Shown here one piece after another: positions 17,086 through 26,200 of a DNA stretch of 64,000 nt. Numbering within the stretch: position 1 is the first letter of the stretch; the number at the start of each line of letters is the position of its first letter. The notes below the pieces were generated by a model. The model did not search any database and was not told where the DNA came from. It was given only the letters and a program-made list of their open reading frames with translations. The position numbers and the translations under genes are program-made. This stretch comes from an uncultured Rhodospirillaceae bacterium (GTDB lineage: Bacteria > Pseudomonadota > Alphaproteobacteria > Rhodospirillales > UBA2165), in the NCBI GenBank assembly GCA_913020445.1, contig CAJWAR010000005.1, positions 1 to 64,000 on the forward strand. The letters are read 5' to 3'.

Positions 17086-17799
17086 ATGACCCAACAAAGT
17101 TCCCCTAATTGGCACGGCAGCGACAGACGATCTCATGCTGATATTATCGAAGAATTGCTGGAGCCAAATGGCGCTAAAATAGTCGATGTTGGATGCGGCA
17201 CCGGCAAGATTACCCGGCTGCTGACCGAAATGGGCGCCGTAGTTACCGGTATTGACCCGGGAGAGCGTCAATTAGAGCGCGCGCGTGCGGCAAAATCTGT
17301 CGGCAATGAAACATTTATCGAAGGCGTCGCGGAGAATTTACCGTTTAATGATCAATCGGTGGATACTGTTTTATATTTCAATAGCTTTCATCATATCCCG
17401 AAAAATGACCTTGCCGCGGCGATCAAAGAGGCCCATCGGGTGCTCCGGACGGGCGGCAAGCTTTATTTCGCCGAGCCGGTTGCCGATGGACCGCAATTTG
17501 AAATGAGCAGATTGATCAACGATGAAACCGAGATTCGCGCATTTGCCTATGAGGTTATCAAAACAGTTCCCGAAGTGGGTTTTAAAGCAGTGACGGAAAT
17601 TACGTATGTCACGGAAAACCGCCACGAAAGTTTCGAATCGTTTAGAACCAACTCAACGTCGATCAATCCCGTACGAGACGCCATATTCGAACGACACGAT
17701 CAGGAAATACGCGAACGATTTGAAAGGTTTAGCCGCAAAGCAAACGGCCAATATATTTTTGATCTGCCGATACGTGGAAATTTGTTTGAACGCCTTTAA
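17086..17799 (+). CDS. class I SAM-dependent methyltransferase
   Basis: A 237-residue methyltransferase. Motif I is 'VDVGCGTGKITRLL' at about residue 28, with the acidic 'TGIDP' end of strand 2, 'LPFNDQSVDTVLYFNSFHHI' as motif II region and 'HRVLRTGGKLYFAEP' as motif III; this is the Methyltransf_11 pattern used for small molecules such as quinones or lipids. The gene begins 14 bp after the truncated cyclase and may share its transcript. Substrate not identifiable from sequence. Confidence 0.87.
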   Translation: MTQQSSPNWHGSDRRSHADIIEELLEPNGAKIVDVGCGTGKITRLLTEMGAVVTGIDPGERQLERARAAKSVGNETFIEGVAENLPFNDQSVDTVLYFNSFHHIPKNDLAAAIKEAHRVLRTGGKLYFAEPVADGPQFEMSRLINDETEIRAFAYEVIKTVPEVGFKAVTEITYVTENRHESFESFRTNSTSINPVRDAIFERHDQEIRERFERFSRKANGQYIFDLPIRGNLFERL

Positions 17800-17920
17800 C
17801 TGGGCACGCCCTGACCTATATCGCATTATTCTAATAGATAGCGGTATTCCACAATTAAACTAGGTCCTTAATTCACATACATAAAGCCCTCAAGAACGGC
17901 AGAATTCTGCCTAAAATAGT

Positions 17921-18670
17921 ATGCGAGAAATTGAATTGAGAAAAATAATTTTAGTAACACTGTTGGGCCTAATCGGCGCTACTTTTTTAGTCATTTCACC
18001 AAAAACTGCAGAAGCGGCTCAATGCGATAGATTACCTGATGTCGCATGGTGGAGTAAATCCCACGCCAAAGTTATCGCGACGGTCGACAAAAACTATCAA
18101 GGAAATTGGCAGAAATATATTGGCCGTTGGCAATCCTATCGTGACCGCATGCAAAAACTGCTCGCCAGCGATTCCATTGCGGTGGTCAAATCACGCGGCC
18201 TGAAAATGCAGGGCAAACAGCTTGAAAACCATATCAAGGATATCAATTCCCGGCTAAGCGTTCTGCGCTGCCTTGAACAAGAAAGTGAAGCCTCAGCGGG
18301 AATTGATCTTGCGAATTTCAGTACGGCAGCCGGGGGAAATTCACCCGCCCGCTCGAAAGGCACACAAGTCGCCGCTGTTACCGGCAAGCAGCTTGATATC
18401 GAAGTCACGGCCAAATGCGTCAAAGACACAGCCGTCTTCCAAATCACCAATCTCGGTAATAAATGGCCACGCTTGGGCGAAATCAACATTTACAAAGTTG
18501 ACGGCAAATCGCTGCTGTCCAAACGCCGCGTGCGGATGGCCAATTCCCAACAAGCCACGTTCAAAATTCGTAAACGCGGTGGCGGCTCATATGGTGCAGT
18601 TGGCCTCTGGGTTTCCCCAAGCTGGGACACGCGCGCCTTTAAGTACGACGCAGTGGTCGTCTGCGGTTAG
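17921..18670 (+). CDS. secreted protein of unknown function
   Basis: A 249-residue protein with an N-terminal signal peptide (hydrophobic 'IILVTLLGLIGATFLVI', cleavage near 'AEAAQC'). Residues 30-120 are helical and charged ('WQKYIGRWQSYRDRMQKLL'), followed by a Ser/Gly-rich linker and a C-terminal beta-rich domain (about residues 155-249) that reads like a small beta-sandwich ('TAVFQITNLGNKWPRLGEINIYKV'). Cysteines at both ends of each part could form disulfides. I do not recognise the family. It is convergent with the beta-oxidation gene. Confidence 0.75.
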   Translation: MREIELRKIILVTLLGLIGATFLVISPKTAEAAQCDRLPDVAWWSKSHAKVIATVDKNYQGNWQKYIGRWQSYRDRMQKLLASDSIAVVKSRGLKMQGKQLENHIKDINSRLSVLRCLEQESEASAGIDLANFSTAAGGNSPARSKGTQVAAVTGKQLDIEVTAKCVKDTAVFQITNLGNKWPRLGEINIYKVDGKSLLSKRRVRMANSQQATFKIRKRGGGSYGAVGLWVSPSWDTRAFKYDAVVVCG

Positions 18671-18676
18671 TAAGAG

Positions 18677-18697
18677 CACCCTCGGTTTATGAGGGTG
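18677..18697. terminator. possible shared hairpin terminator
   Basis: Inverted repeat CACCCTC (18677-18683) / GAGGGTG (18691-18697) with a 7-nt loop, between the convergent secreted-protein gene and the beta-oxidation gene and overlapping the end of the latter. The T-tract is weak on both sides, so the call is tentative. Confidence 0.4.
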
Positions 18698-20789
18698 TGT
18701 AATCCTTAAATCCCTTACCTTCTTCGGCTAAAGATTTCAGCAATGCGGATGGCGCGGCCCATTCGCCATAGCGCTCGCTAAGCTCGCAGACTTTTTCATA
18801 GATCTTCGGCAAACCAATCAAATCAGCATAAAACATCGGCCCGCCCCAATAGCGTGGAAAACCGTAGCCGTAATGCCAGACCACATCAATATCGCCGGAG
18901 CGAATTGCCAGACCTTCCTCCAGCACTTTGGCGCCGGTATTGATCATTGAATAGAGATAAGTCTCGAGAATTTCTTCATCGGAAAAATCGCGTCGCTCAA
19001 AGCCAAGCTCGGCAGATGTTTTAACAATGAGATCTTCGGTAAACGGATCCGGCTCGCCTTTGCGGCTGCCATCCTCGTATTTGTACCAACCCGCATTGGT
19101 TTTCTGACCATAGCGTCCGGTCTCATAAAGCCGGTCAATAATGACCGATTGGCGACGGTCGCCATAAAGTTTTTTCTGTTCCTCGCGAATGAGAAAACGA
19201 ACATCAACACCGGCCAAATCATTCATTGCAAACGGCCCCATCGGGAAACCGAAATCATAAATAACTTTATCGACCTGCCAGGGCAGTGCGCCCTCCTCGA
19301 CCATAAACTCGGCGATACGAGCCGAGATGTGGAGCATGCGGTTGCCGACAAAGCCGTCACCAACACCGACCAGCACACCGGTTTTCCGCAATGTTTTTGC
19401 CAGCCCCATGATCGTCGCCACGGTTTCTTTGGAGCTGTCTTTGGTTCTGACATTCTCCATCAGCTTCATGATATTGGCCGGGCTAAAGAAATGGGTGCCG
19501 CAGACTTTGTCAGGACGGTTCGTTGCCGTCGCAATCTCATTGATGTCGAGCGATGACGTATTACTCGCCAATATAGTTTCCGGCTTACAAACTTTATCAA
19601 GCTCGGCAAAAATTTTCTTTTTTAGCTCCATCTCTTCAAAGACGGCTTCGATAACAATATCAACATCCGCCAAATCAGCATACTCGGTCGTGCCCGAAAT
19701 CAGGCCCATGCATTGATCCATTTTATCCTGGGTGATGCGGCCACGTGAAACCGAACCGGCATAGTTGCTGTTAACTTTTTCAAGCCCGGCATCAAGCGCT
19801 TCCTGAGCAATATCAACAACAACGACCGAAATGCCGGCATTGGCGAAGTTCATCGCAATGCCGCCACCCATCGTGCCGCTGCCAATGATTGCGGCTTTTT
19901 TAATCTCTTGGACCGGCGTGTCTTTTGGCACATCCGGAATTTTTGCAACCTCACGTTCGGCAAAGAACATATGCCGCATCGATTTTGCTTCCGCCGTCAT
20001 CATCAAGCGCACGAATGTTTCGCGCTCGAATGCGAGGCCTTCAACAATGTCCATTTTAGTCGAGGCTTCGACCGTATTGATGCATTCAAACGGCGATTCC
20101 ATATTGCGCGATTTTGGCGCAATTTTTTTCCGCCAGTCCTCGAAAATCTGCGGATCAACGTCGCTGATTTTATCGGTTTGCGCGCCGGTTTGGCGCGGCG
20201 CTTCGCCACTATCGGCTAATTGTTCGGCGAGCTCGATGGCGCGGGCAACAAGATCACCCTCAACTATTTCATCAAGGGCGCCATATTCCACCGCTGTCGC
20301 TGCATCAATCGGATTGCCGCCGACAATCATCTCCAGGGCGCGTTCGATACCGACCAACCGCGGTAGGCGCTGCGTACCGCCACCACCCGGGATAAAGCCG
20401 AGATGAACTTCCGGTTGACCAACACTAACCGCCGGCATCGCAATTCGATAATGGCAGCCCATGGCAAGCTCCATCCCGCCGCCGAGCGCCAACCCATTTA
20501 AGGCGGCGACGACCGGCTTAGGCGACAACTCAATATCGCGAATATTGTTTTCAAGTTCGGGGTAACCCTCAGGTGTCGGTTTGCCAAATTCACTAATATC
20601 GGCACCGGCGACAAACATACGGCCCGCACCGGTAATGACGACACCTTTACAAGTGTCATCCTTCAGACAGGCCTGAAAATTATCTGAAATACCTTTTTTT
20701 GCGGCAAAACTCAGCGCATTTGCCGGCGGGTTGTCAATGGTGATGACGCCAATTGCGCCGTGTTTTTCGAATTTGATAACGTCAGTCAT
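18687..20789 (-). CDS. 3-hydroxyacyl-CoA dehydrogenase / enoyl-CoA hydratase fusion
   Basis: A 700-residue bifunctional beta-oxidation enzyme of the FadB/FadJ type. Residues 1-190 are a crotonase domain (oxyanion loop 'VAGADISEFG', catalytic Glu in 'QPEVHLGFIPGGGG'). The 3-hydroxyacyl-CoA dehydrogenase NAD domain starts at about residue 295 with 'IGSGTMGGGIAMNFA', and the catalytic His is in 'CGTHFFSPANIM'. Two C-terminal helical domains complete it. It hydrates 2-enoyl-CoA and oxidises the 3-hydroxyacyl-CoA. The thiolase partner is not adjacent, so it may serve either fatty acids or aromatic-derived CoA esters. Confidence 0.95.
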   Translation of the reverse strand: MTDVIKFEKHGAIGVITIDNPPANALSFAAKKGISDNFQACLKDDTCKGVVITGAGRMFVAGADISEFGKPTPEGYPELENNIRDIELSPKPVVAALNGLALGGGMELAMGCHYRIAMPAVSVGQPEVHLGFIPGGGGTQRLPRLVGIERALEMIVGGNPIDAATAVEYGALDEIVEGDLVARAIELAEQLADSGEAPRQTGAQTDKISDVDPQIFEDWRKKIAPKSRNMESPFECINTVEASTKMDIVEGLAFERETFVRLMMTAEAKSMRHMFFAEREVAKIPDVPKDTPVQEIKKAAIIGSGTMGGGIAMNFANAGISVVVVDIAQEALDAGLEKVNSNYAGSVSRGRITQDKMDQCMGLISGTTEYADLADVDIVIEAVFEEMELKKKIFAELDKVCKPETILASNTSSLDINEIATATNRPDKVCGTHFFSPANIMKLMENVRTKDSSKETVATIMGLAKTLRKTGVLVGVGDGFVGNRMLHISARIAEFMVEEGALPWQVDKVIYDFGFPMGPFAMNDLAGVDVRFLIREEQKKLYGDRRQSVIIDRLYETGRYGQKTNAGWYKYEDGSRKGEPDPFTEDLIVKTSAELGFERRDFSDEEILETYLYSMINTGAKVLEEGLAIRSGDIDVVWHYGYGFPRYWGGPMFYADLIGLPKIYEKVCELSERYGEWAAPSALLKSLAEEGKGFKDYTPS

Positions 20790-20825
20790 TTATTGAGGTC
20801 TCTCTTTGCAGGTTTTTAGTTTTGT

Positions 20826-21809
20826 TTAGACTTTTACAAACTTATTCCGGTCATGGGGTTGATTAAAATCAAGTGCCGGCCCTTTAGCGACAATGCCAAG
20901 CGGATTTACTTGCGGCATCAGGTGGTAGTAGCCGCGTTTTATATGGTCAAAATTGGTGACTTCAGCGACACCCGGATACTGGTAAAGCTCAAGGGTAAAG
21001 TTCCATAAATTGGGATATTCGTAGATATGCTTTTTGTTGCATTTGAAATGGCCGTAATAAACGATATCAAAGCGCAGCAGCGTCGAAAATAAGCGCCAAT
21101 CAGCTTCAGTCAATCGGTCTCCAACCAGGTAGCGCTGCGAATTCAGGCGCTGTTCCAATTCATCAAGCGTATTAAAAAGATTATCAAAAGCTTCTTCGTA
21201 CGCTTCTTGAGTGGCGGCGAAGCCGGTGCGGTAAACGCCATTGTTCACATTGGCATAGACGGTTTCATTGATTGCATCGATTTCTGATCTGAGCTCTGCC
21301 GGATAAAAATCGCTGTTGTTACCGGTCAGCCCGTCAAAGGCCGAATTGAACATTCTAATAATCTCGGAGGATTCGTTACTGACAATGGTCTGCTCTTTTT
21401 TATCCCACAGCGTCGGCACGGTAACGCGGCCGGTATAAGCCGGTTCAGCCTTGGTATAAAGCTCATGAAGATGAAAAATATTGTTGACGCTGTCCGGTTG
21501 GGCGCCGGGCTCATCGTTAAACGTCCAGCCTTCATCCTTATATGTCGATCCACCAACGGCAATACTGATGATATCTTCAAGCCCTTTAAGTTTGCGGAAC
21601 ACGACCGAACGATACGCCCATGGGCAATTATGGGTTATATAGAGATGATAGCGGTCCGGCTCAGCCTTGAAACCTTTCTGACCATCCGGTCCAGCAGAAC
21701 CATCCGGCGTGATCCAATGCCTGAAAATGCTGTCGGGGCGGACAAACCTGCCATCTTTATTGCGGAATTTGTCGTCGTCTGCCCAACTTCCGTCAATGAG
21801 CATTCCCAT
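20826..21809 (-). CDS. glutathionyl-hydroquinone reductase (Xi-class GST)
   Basis: A 327-residue protein of the YqjG/PcpF family, which reduces glutathionyl-(hydro)quinones to hydroquinones using glutathione. The active-site motif 'NCPWAYR' with its catalytic Cys is present at about residue 61, together with 'GKAEPDRYHLYI'-like N-terminal strand and the C-terminal all-helical GST domain ('QRYLVGDRLTEADWRLFSTLLRFD'). It lies just upstream (minus strand) of the beta-oxidation gene. Hydroquinone repair fits a cell that degrades polyhydroxylated aromatics, as other genes here suggest. Confidence 0.93.
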   Translation of the reverse strand: MGMLIDGSWADDDKFRNKDGRFVRPDSIFRHWITPDGSAGPDGQKGFKAEPDRYHLYITHNCPWAYRSVVFRKLKGLEDIISIAVGGSTYKDEGWTFNDEPGAQPDSVNNIFHLHELYTKAEPAYTGRVTVPTLWDKKEQTIVSNESSEIIRMFNSAFDGLTGNNSDFYPAELRSEIDAINETVYANVNNGVYRTGFAATQEAYEEAFDNLFNTLDELEQRLNSQRYLVGDRLTEADWRLFSTLLRFDIVYYGHFKCNKKHIYEYPNLWNFTLELYQYPGVAEVTNFDHIKRGYYHLMPQVNPLGIVAKGPALDFNQPHDRNKFVKV

Positions 21810-21915
21810 TAATGCTTCTCCAAATAATACTTTAGGAATTAATTCGTGTACCGAACAATCAAGGGGCCGTTGATAACCTATGACCCCGGGAGAGTCACGT
21901 ACATTTGCCGTTCAA

Positions 21916-22788
21916 CTATTGCCGCTCGCGACGCGCAATATAGACGACCGAACCCAATACGACGGCGCCGCCAATTATGGTAAACACATTTGGCACATCA
22001 CCAAAAACTAAATAACCGACAATTGCGGCCCAAACCAAGCGGGTAAAAGAAATCGGTTCAATGATACCGATATCCGCAAGTTTAACTGACCAGGTCATGC
22101 AAAAATGATTCATGATAGTGACAATGGATAGAGCGACAATCCAGGCTGTTTGTTCCCAATTTGGCAGCTGCCAAAAGAATAACGCGACCGGAAAAGCGAC
22201 CACAGCGGTCCAGAATGCTTGCCAGAAAACAATCGACTCGGGCACTTCGGTACGCGTGATAACTTTGACAATTAATCTACTGACGGCAAAGCAGATAGCA
22301 GAAATCAGAATCGCAAGAACACCGGGAGACATTTCTGCAATGCCTGGCCGGACAATGATCAAAGCACCGATAATACCGACCAATAATGCGCCCCAGCGCC
22401 AAGGTTCGGATTTTTCCCCTAAAAACAGGATGGCCCCGAGCACGGCAAATGTTTGCGCCGTAAAACCGACAGCGGTTATTAGATCAAGTGGAATTCTCGG
22501 CAATGCCCAAAACCAAGCCGACAAGGCAAGTGCGAAAAAGAATCCATTTATAAACTGCAGGCCGGGCCGCGAAGTTCTGATGCCGCGAATACCCCGCCGC
22601 AATATCCAAGGCAGCAGCATCATCACCATAATGAAAGCGCGAATAAAATTTAGAAAAAACGGATGCAGTTCCTGGCCGAGTTGTTTGCCGATGGCGCTAT
22701 TGAACGCCAATAATAGCGCTGATAGTAGCGCCAGAGAAATTCCGACCATACTATTCGATTGGCCGCCAAATAATTTATTGCTTTCCAT
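21916..22788 (-). CDS. EamA-family (DMT) membrane transporter
   Basis: A 290-residue protein with ten predicted helices in two EamA repeats (about residues 12-140 and 155-285). It begins 8 bp after the FAH-family gene ends, so it is most likely the last gene of the meta-cleavage operon (26001 down to 21916). An exporter of pathway intermediates or a carboxylate carrier would make sense, but the substrate is not visible. Confidence 0.88.
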   Translation of the reverse strand: MESNKLFGGQSNSMVGISLALLSALLLAFNSAIGKQLGQELHPFFLNFIRAFIMVMMLLPWILRRGIRGIRTSRPGLQFINGFFFALALSAWFWALPRIPLDLITAVGFTAQTFAVLGAILFLGEKSEPWRWGALLVGIIGALIIVRPGIAEMSPGVLAILISAICFAVSRLIVKVITRTEVPESIVFWQAFWTAVVAFPVALFFWQLPNWEQTAWIVALSIVTIMNHFCMTWSVKLADIGIIEPISFTRLVWAAIVGYLVFGDVPNVFTIIGGAVVLGSVVYIARRERQ

Positions 22789-22796
22789 ATCCTAGA

Positions 22797-23645
22797 TTAT
22801 TCGGCTGCAACGGTATTTGACAAAATGCCGATATTGGGAATTTCAACCTCAACGACATCGCCGGGTTTAAGCCAGTCTTTTTCTTCGGTGCCGATGATCG
22901 AGCCCGCCGGACTGCCGGTGGCAATCATGTCGCCGGGCTCCAGCTGAGTAAATTTTGACGCGTGGGCAATCAGATATTTGGTGTCGAAGATCATCAAATC
23001 TGTGCCCGCATCCTGCATCACAGTGCCGTTGCGCCGCGTGTAGATATGCTGCGCTGCCGGATCACCAACTTCATCGGCTGTGACGATCCAGGGGCCAATA
23101 CCGCCCGAGCGATAAAAGTTTTTAGCCGGCGTATTTTGCGTGCCCATTGCCATCCAATCCCGCACACTGCCTTCGTTCATAATCGTGTAGCCGACAATAT
23201 GATCAAGCGCGTCGTCCTCAGAAATGTGACGTCCAACCTTGCCGATGACAGCCACCAACTCGCCTTCATAGTCAAATTGCTCACCAGCTTTGGGATCAAG
23301 TATATCTTGATTATGGGCGGAAAATCCACTGACAAAGCGGCCGAAGATACTCGGGTATTGTAGCGGCCCGCCTTCTTCTACAACCTCATGATACGCCCGG
23401 TAATTCCGCCCGGCACACATGATCTTTTGCACATTGGGAATGGGGAGATCGTATTCGATTGCGTCCAGGGCGTGATCGGCGGCTTCGCTTTCAAGCGCTT
23501 TTAATTGATCCAAGGCATCAGCTGCAATGGCGTCTCTCAAGGTTGGGAATTGCGCCCCCAGCCGAGCCGAGGCATCAACCACGCCGTCATCCGTAACCAC
23601 GCCATAGCAATCTTTACCGTCAGCTTTATAGCTTATGAGCTTCAT
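22797..23645 (-). CDS. fumarylacetoacetate hydrolase (FAH) family enzyme
   Basis: A 282-residue FAH-fold enzyme. The catalytic core starts at about residue 70 ('KIMCAGRNYRAYHEVVEEGG'); the metal site is formed by 'FDYEGELVAVIG' and 'GYTIMNEGSVRD', and the end has 'LEPGDMIATGSPAGSI' as in the family. Members cleave C-C bonds of acylpyruvates or decarboxylate ring-cleavage products (HpaG type). The neighbours, two hydratase/decarboxylase paralogues and a ring-cleaving dioxygenase, place it in a meta-cleavage route. The exact substrate is not determined. Confidence 0.92.
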   Translation of the reverse strand: MKLISYKADGKDCYGVVTDDGVVDASARLGAQFPTLRDAIAADALDQLKALESEAADHALDAIEYDLPIPNVQKIMCAGRNYRAYHEVVEEGGPLQYPSIFGRFVSGFSAHNQDILDPKAGEQFDYEGELVAVIGKVGRHISEDDALDHIVGYTIMNEGSVRDWMAMGTQNTPAKNFYRSGGIGPWIVTADEVGDPAAQHIYTRRNGTVMQDAGTDLMIFDTKYLIAHASKFTQLEPGDMIATGSPAGSIIGTEEKDWLKPGDVVEVEIPNIGILSNTVAAE

Positions 23646-23654
23646 AATATTCCC

Positions 23655-24419
23655 CTAGTAAGTAGAGCGACCACCCGACAGGTCAAATACGCCGCCGGTG
23701 GAGAACGAGCAATCTTCTGAGCACAGCCACGCCACCATAGCCGCTATTTCCTCGGCTTTACCAAAGCGGCCCATTGGAATTTTTGACCGCATGAAATCAA
23801 TGTGGTCCTGGGTCATTTGATCAAAGATTGCGGTCCTGACAGCGGCCGGGGTGACGCAATTGACCATGACATTGGTTGTCGCCAATTCCTTGCCGAGGCT
23901 TTTAGTGAGGCCAATGATGCCGGCTTTACTGGCGGTATAAGCAGGCGCTTTGGGATTGCCGTCTTTACCGGCGACCGAAGCAATATTAACGATGCGGCCA
24001 TAATCATTTTCGAGCATTACCGGAATTACTGCCGAGCAAACGAGGAACGTACCGGTCAGATTAACGTCGATAACTTTCTGCCATTCTTCCGGCGGATATT
24101 CCCAGCTCGTCGTGTTGGGACCCGAGATGCCAGCATTGTTGACGGTGATATCAATGGTACCCAATTTATCTTGCGTCGCTTTGACCGCATCAGCAACCGA
24201 CGCAACATCGGCGACATTGCCGACGACACCCGAGGCCGTGCCATCACCTTGGCCATTCAGCTTGGTGACCGCCTCATCAATGGCGTCTTGGTTAATATCC
24301 CAAACGCACACATTGGCGCCGGATTGTGCCAGACGTTCAGCGATGGCATAGCCCAAACCTGCACCACCGCCGGTGACGATGGCGTTGCGACCGGCGAGAT
24401 CGATAGAATTACTGCCCAT
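23655..24419 (-). CDS. SDR-family oxidoreductase
   Basis: A 254-residue classical short-chain dehydrogenase. Cofactor loop 'TGGGAGLGYAIA' near the N-terminus with an Asp after strand 2 ('VWDI'), favouring NAD; 'NNAGISGP' structural motif; catalytic Ser in 'NIASVAGK' and 'YTASK' as the Tyr/Lys pair; a C-terminal 'STGGVFDLSGG' end. It overlaps the stop of the hydratase gene upstream by one base (stop/start at 24419), indicating translation coupling. It may oxidise an alcohol intermediate of the aromatic pathway or a cis-diol. Confidence 0.92.
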   Translation of the reverse strand: MGSNSIDLAGRNAIVTGGGAGLGYAIAERLAQSGANVCVWDINQDAIDEAVTKLNGQGDGTASGVVGNVADVASVADAVKATQDKLGTIDITVNNAGISGPNTTSWEYPPEEWQKVIDVNLTGTFLVCSAVIPVMLENDYGRIVNIASVAGKDGNPKAPAYTASKAGIIGLTKSLGKELATTNVMVNCVTPAAVRTAIFDQMTQDHIDFMRSKIPMGRFGKAEEIAAMVAWLCSEDCSFSTGGVFDLSGGRSTY

Positions 24420-25189
24420 TATTTAGCCACTCCAAAACTGCAAGAGCCCAAGCCCTCAACGGTATTTCTGACACTGACACCTTCATAGAGCGCTTCAGCG
24501 GCGGTCGCCCCACCGGCCAAGACAATCCAGCCGGCTTCAAGCGTCTCACCGTCTTCAGACGTCATACGCGAAGCGGCGGCTAGCGAGCGGGCAGGATGGC
24601 CAAGAATGGCAGCACTTGAGCCGATTTGCACGGCGCGGCCATCAAACTCCATGACCATACCGAGATTGGCGATATCACTATCGGGTTTGCACCATGGACC
24701 AATGATAAAGCCGGACGAAGACGAATTATCGGCAACCACGTCCTCGACAGTGAATTTGAAATTTTCATAGCGGGAATCGATAATTTCCATGGCCGGCGCA
24801 ACCGCTTCTACGGCATTCCAGGCTTCTGCCGTGGAAAATGGACCGGTTAGCGGTGCTTTCAGTAAATAGGCAATCTCCGGCTCGACCCGCGGGTGAACGT
24901 AGTTGGAGATATCGATCTCGCCACCGTCTTCAACCAACATGGAATTGGTGAGACGGCCCCAAATCATATCGTCGACGCCCATTTGCACCATTTTAGCCCG
25001 GCTGGTAAAACCCATCTTCATACCAACGCGATGCTCACCGGCAGCCAAGCGCATATCTATACTTTTGGCTTGAACGCGGTAGGCTTCTTCCAGCGTAAAG
25101 CTTTCGGTTTCGGATAATTGCGAAATCGCTGTCGCATTAATTTGCGCATCGAAAACAATCTTGGCCAGTTTATCTATATTTTTACTCAC
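24419..25189 (-). CDS. 2-keto-4-pentenoate hydratase / 2-oxohepta-3-enedioate hydratase family protein
   Basis: A 256-residue enzyme of the MhpD/DmpE/DmpH/HpaH family. 'RVGMKMGFTSRAKMVQMGVDDMIWGRL' and 'HPRVEPEIAYLL' (metal-binding Glu residues) and 'ILGHPARSLA' are family marks. The GTG at 25189 is chosen as start: GGGAGAA lies 7 nt upstream, whereas the longer TTG frame to 25204 has none. It is one of two paralogues in tandem; in catechol meta pathways one is the vinylpyruvate hydratase and one the oxalocrotonate decarboxylase, so this pair may do those two steps. Confidence 0.92.
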   Translation of the reverse strand: MSKNIDKLAKIVFDAQINATAISQLSETESFTLEEAYRVQAKSIDMRLAAGEHRVGMKMGFTSRAKMVQMGVDDMIWGRLTNSMLVEDGGEIDISNYVHPRVEPEIAYLLKAPLTGPFSTAEAWNAVEAVAPAMEIIDSRYENFKFTVEDVVADNSSSSGFIIGPWCKPDSDIANLGMVMEFDGRAVQIGSSAAILGHPARSLAAASRMTSEDGETLEAGWIVLAGGATAAEALYEGVSVRNTVEGLGSCSFGVAK

Positions 25190-25215
25190 CTGAACTTCTC
25201 CCAAATTTTTTCGGA

Positions 25216-26001
25216 TCAGGCTGCAAAAGCAGCGCGAACGGAGCCAAGGCCATTGATGCGGACTTCGTAGACCTGACCGGCTTCAACGCCAACCATCGGC
25301 CCTAAGGCGCCCGACATGACAACATCACCAGCCGATAACGGACGGCCACGCTTGACCATTTCTTCAGCCAGCCAGCGTACGGCATTCACCGGATGACCCA
25401 AACAGGCTGCGCCGGCGCCAACCGAGACCGGCTCACCTTTGCATTCCATCACCATGCCGCACATGCGACCGTCGAAATCTTCGATTTTGACTTTTTGATT
25501 GCCGAGGACGTACAGCACCGCCGACGCGTTATCGGCGACGGTATCCTGTATTTTGATATTCCAATCCTTGATGCGGCTATCGACAATTTCAATGCTTGGC
25601 GTTGCATAGGCGATGGCATTGATCACTTCTGAATTTGTCGGCTTTTCAAAGTTGATGTCTTTTTCCAGCACATAAGTAATCTCAGCTTCAACGCGAGGCG
25701 CCAAGAGAGAGCTCGTTTGAACTTCTTCGCCGTCCGGCACCGACATATCGGCGAACAGGATACCGAAATCAGGCCGGTCGACGCCGAGTTGCTTTTGCAC
25801 CAGTTTCGATGTCAGACCAATTTTACGGCCGACCATGCGGGCGCCACTGGCGAGCCGGCGTTCGGTATTGATCTCCTGCACCGCATAGGCCGCATCAACA
25901 TCGCCTTCCGGCAATAGATCACGTACCGGCTCGCAGGCTTTTCCTGTTTGGTATGCTTCATGCAGCCAGTCGGCCGCTTTTTGAATAGCGTCGTCGCTCA
26001 T
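25216..26001 (-). CDS. 2-keto-4-pentenoate hydratase / 4-oxalocrotonate decarboxylase family protein
   Basis: A 261-residue paralogue of the next gene, first in the minus-strand operon. Marks are 'MVGRKIGLTSKLVQKQLGVDRPDFGIL', 'APRVEAEITYVLEKD' with the metal-binding Glu pair, 'GAACLGHPVNAVRWLAEEM' and 'LSAGDVVMSGALGPM'. Lengths and motifs suit DmpE/DmpH-type metal-dependent hydratase or decarboxylase. It has a RBS GGAGAAC 6 nt before the ATG. The divergent dioxygenase gene starts 200 bp away, so a control region lies between. Confidence 0.92.
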   Translation of the reverse strand: MSDDAIQKAADWLHEAYQTGKACEPVRDLLPEGDVDAAYAVQEINTERRLASGARMVGRKIGLTSKLVQKQLGVDRPDFGILFADMSVPDGEEVQTSSLLAPRVEAEITYVLEKDINFEKPTNSEVINAIAYATPSIEIVDSRIKDWNIKIQDTVADNASAVLYVLGNQKVKIEDFDGRMCGMVMECKGEPVSVGAGAACLGHPVNAVRWLAEEMVKRGRPLSAGDVVMSGALGPMVGVEAGQVYEVRINGLGSVRAAFAA

Positions 26002-26029
26002 GATGTTCTCCTGATATTTTTCTTTTCGT

Positions 26030-26040
26030 GCTCTAAGAGC
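26030..26040. promoter_or_regulatory. perfect palindrome GCTCTAAGAGC in the divergent control region
   Basis: An 11-bp perfect palindrome 29 bp upstream of the first gene of the minus-strand meta-cleavage operon, within the 199-bp spacer that also serves the plus-strand dioxygenase. It could be part of an operator; no regulator is encoded next to it. Short palindromes arise by chance, so confidence is low. Confidence 0.25.
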
Positions 26041-26200
26041 TTGATGCAGATATTACTGGTCTCAAGGTAGAATTCCAGCGAATATTCACCACCAATGATG
26101 ATGGTTGCACCTTCTTAGATAGCGACGGCATAATAAGCCAGCATTTTATCCCGGCGACCCCATAACTTAAATTAATAAAAAAATTAATCAGGAGAACATA

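Noticed and set aside
19831-20406. Open plus-strand frame of 191 codons opposite the beta-oxidation gene
   Set aside because: Antisense shadow of a strongly conserved FadB/J domain; no ribosome site and low-complexity translation.
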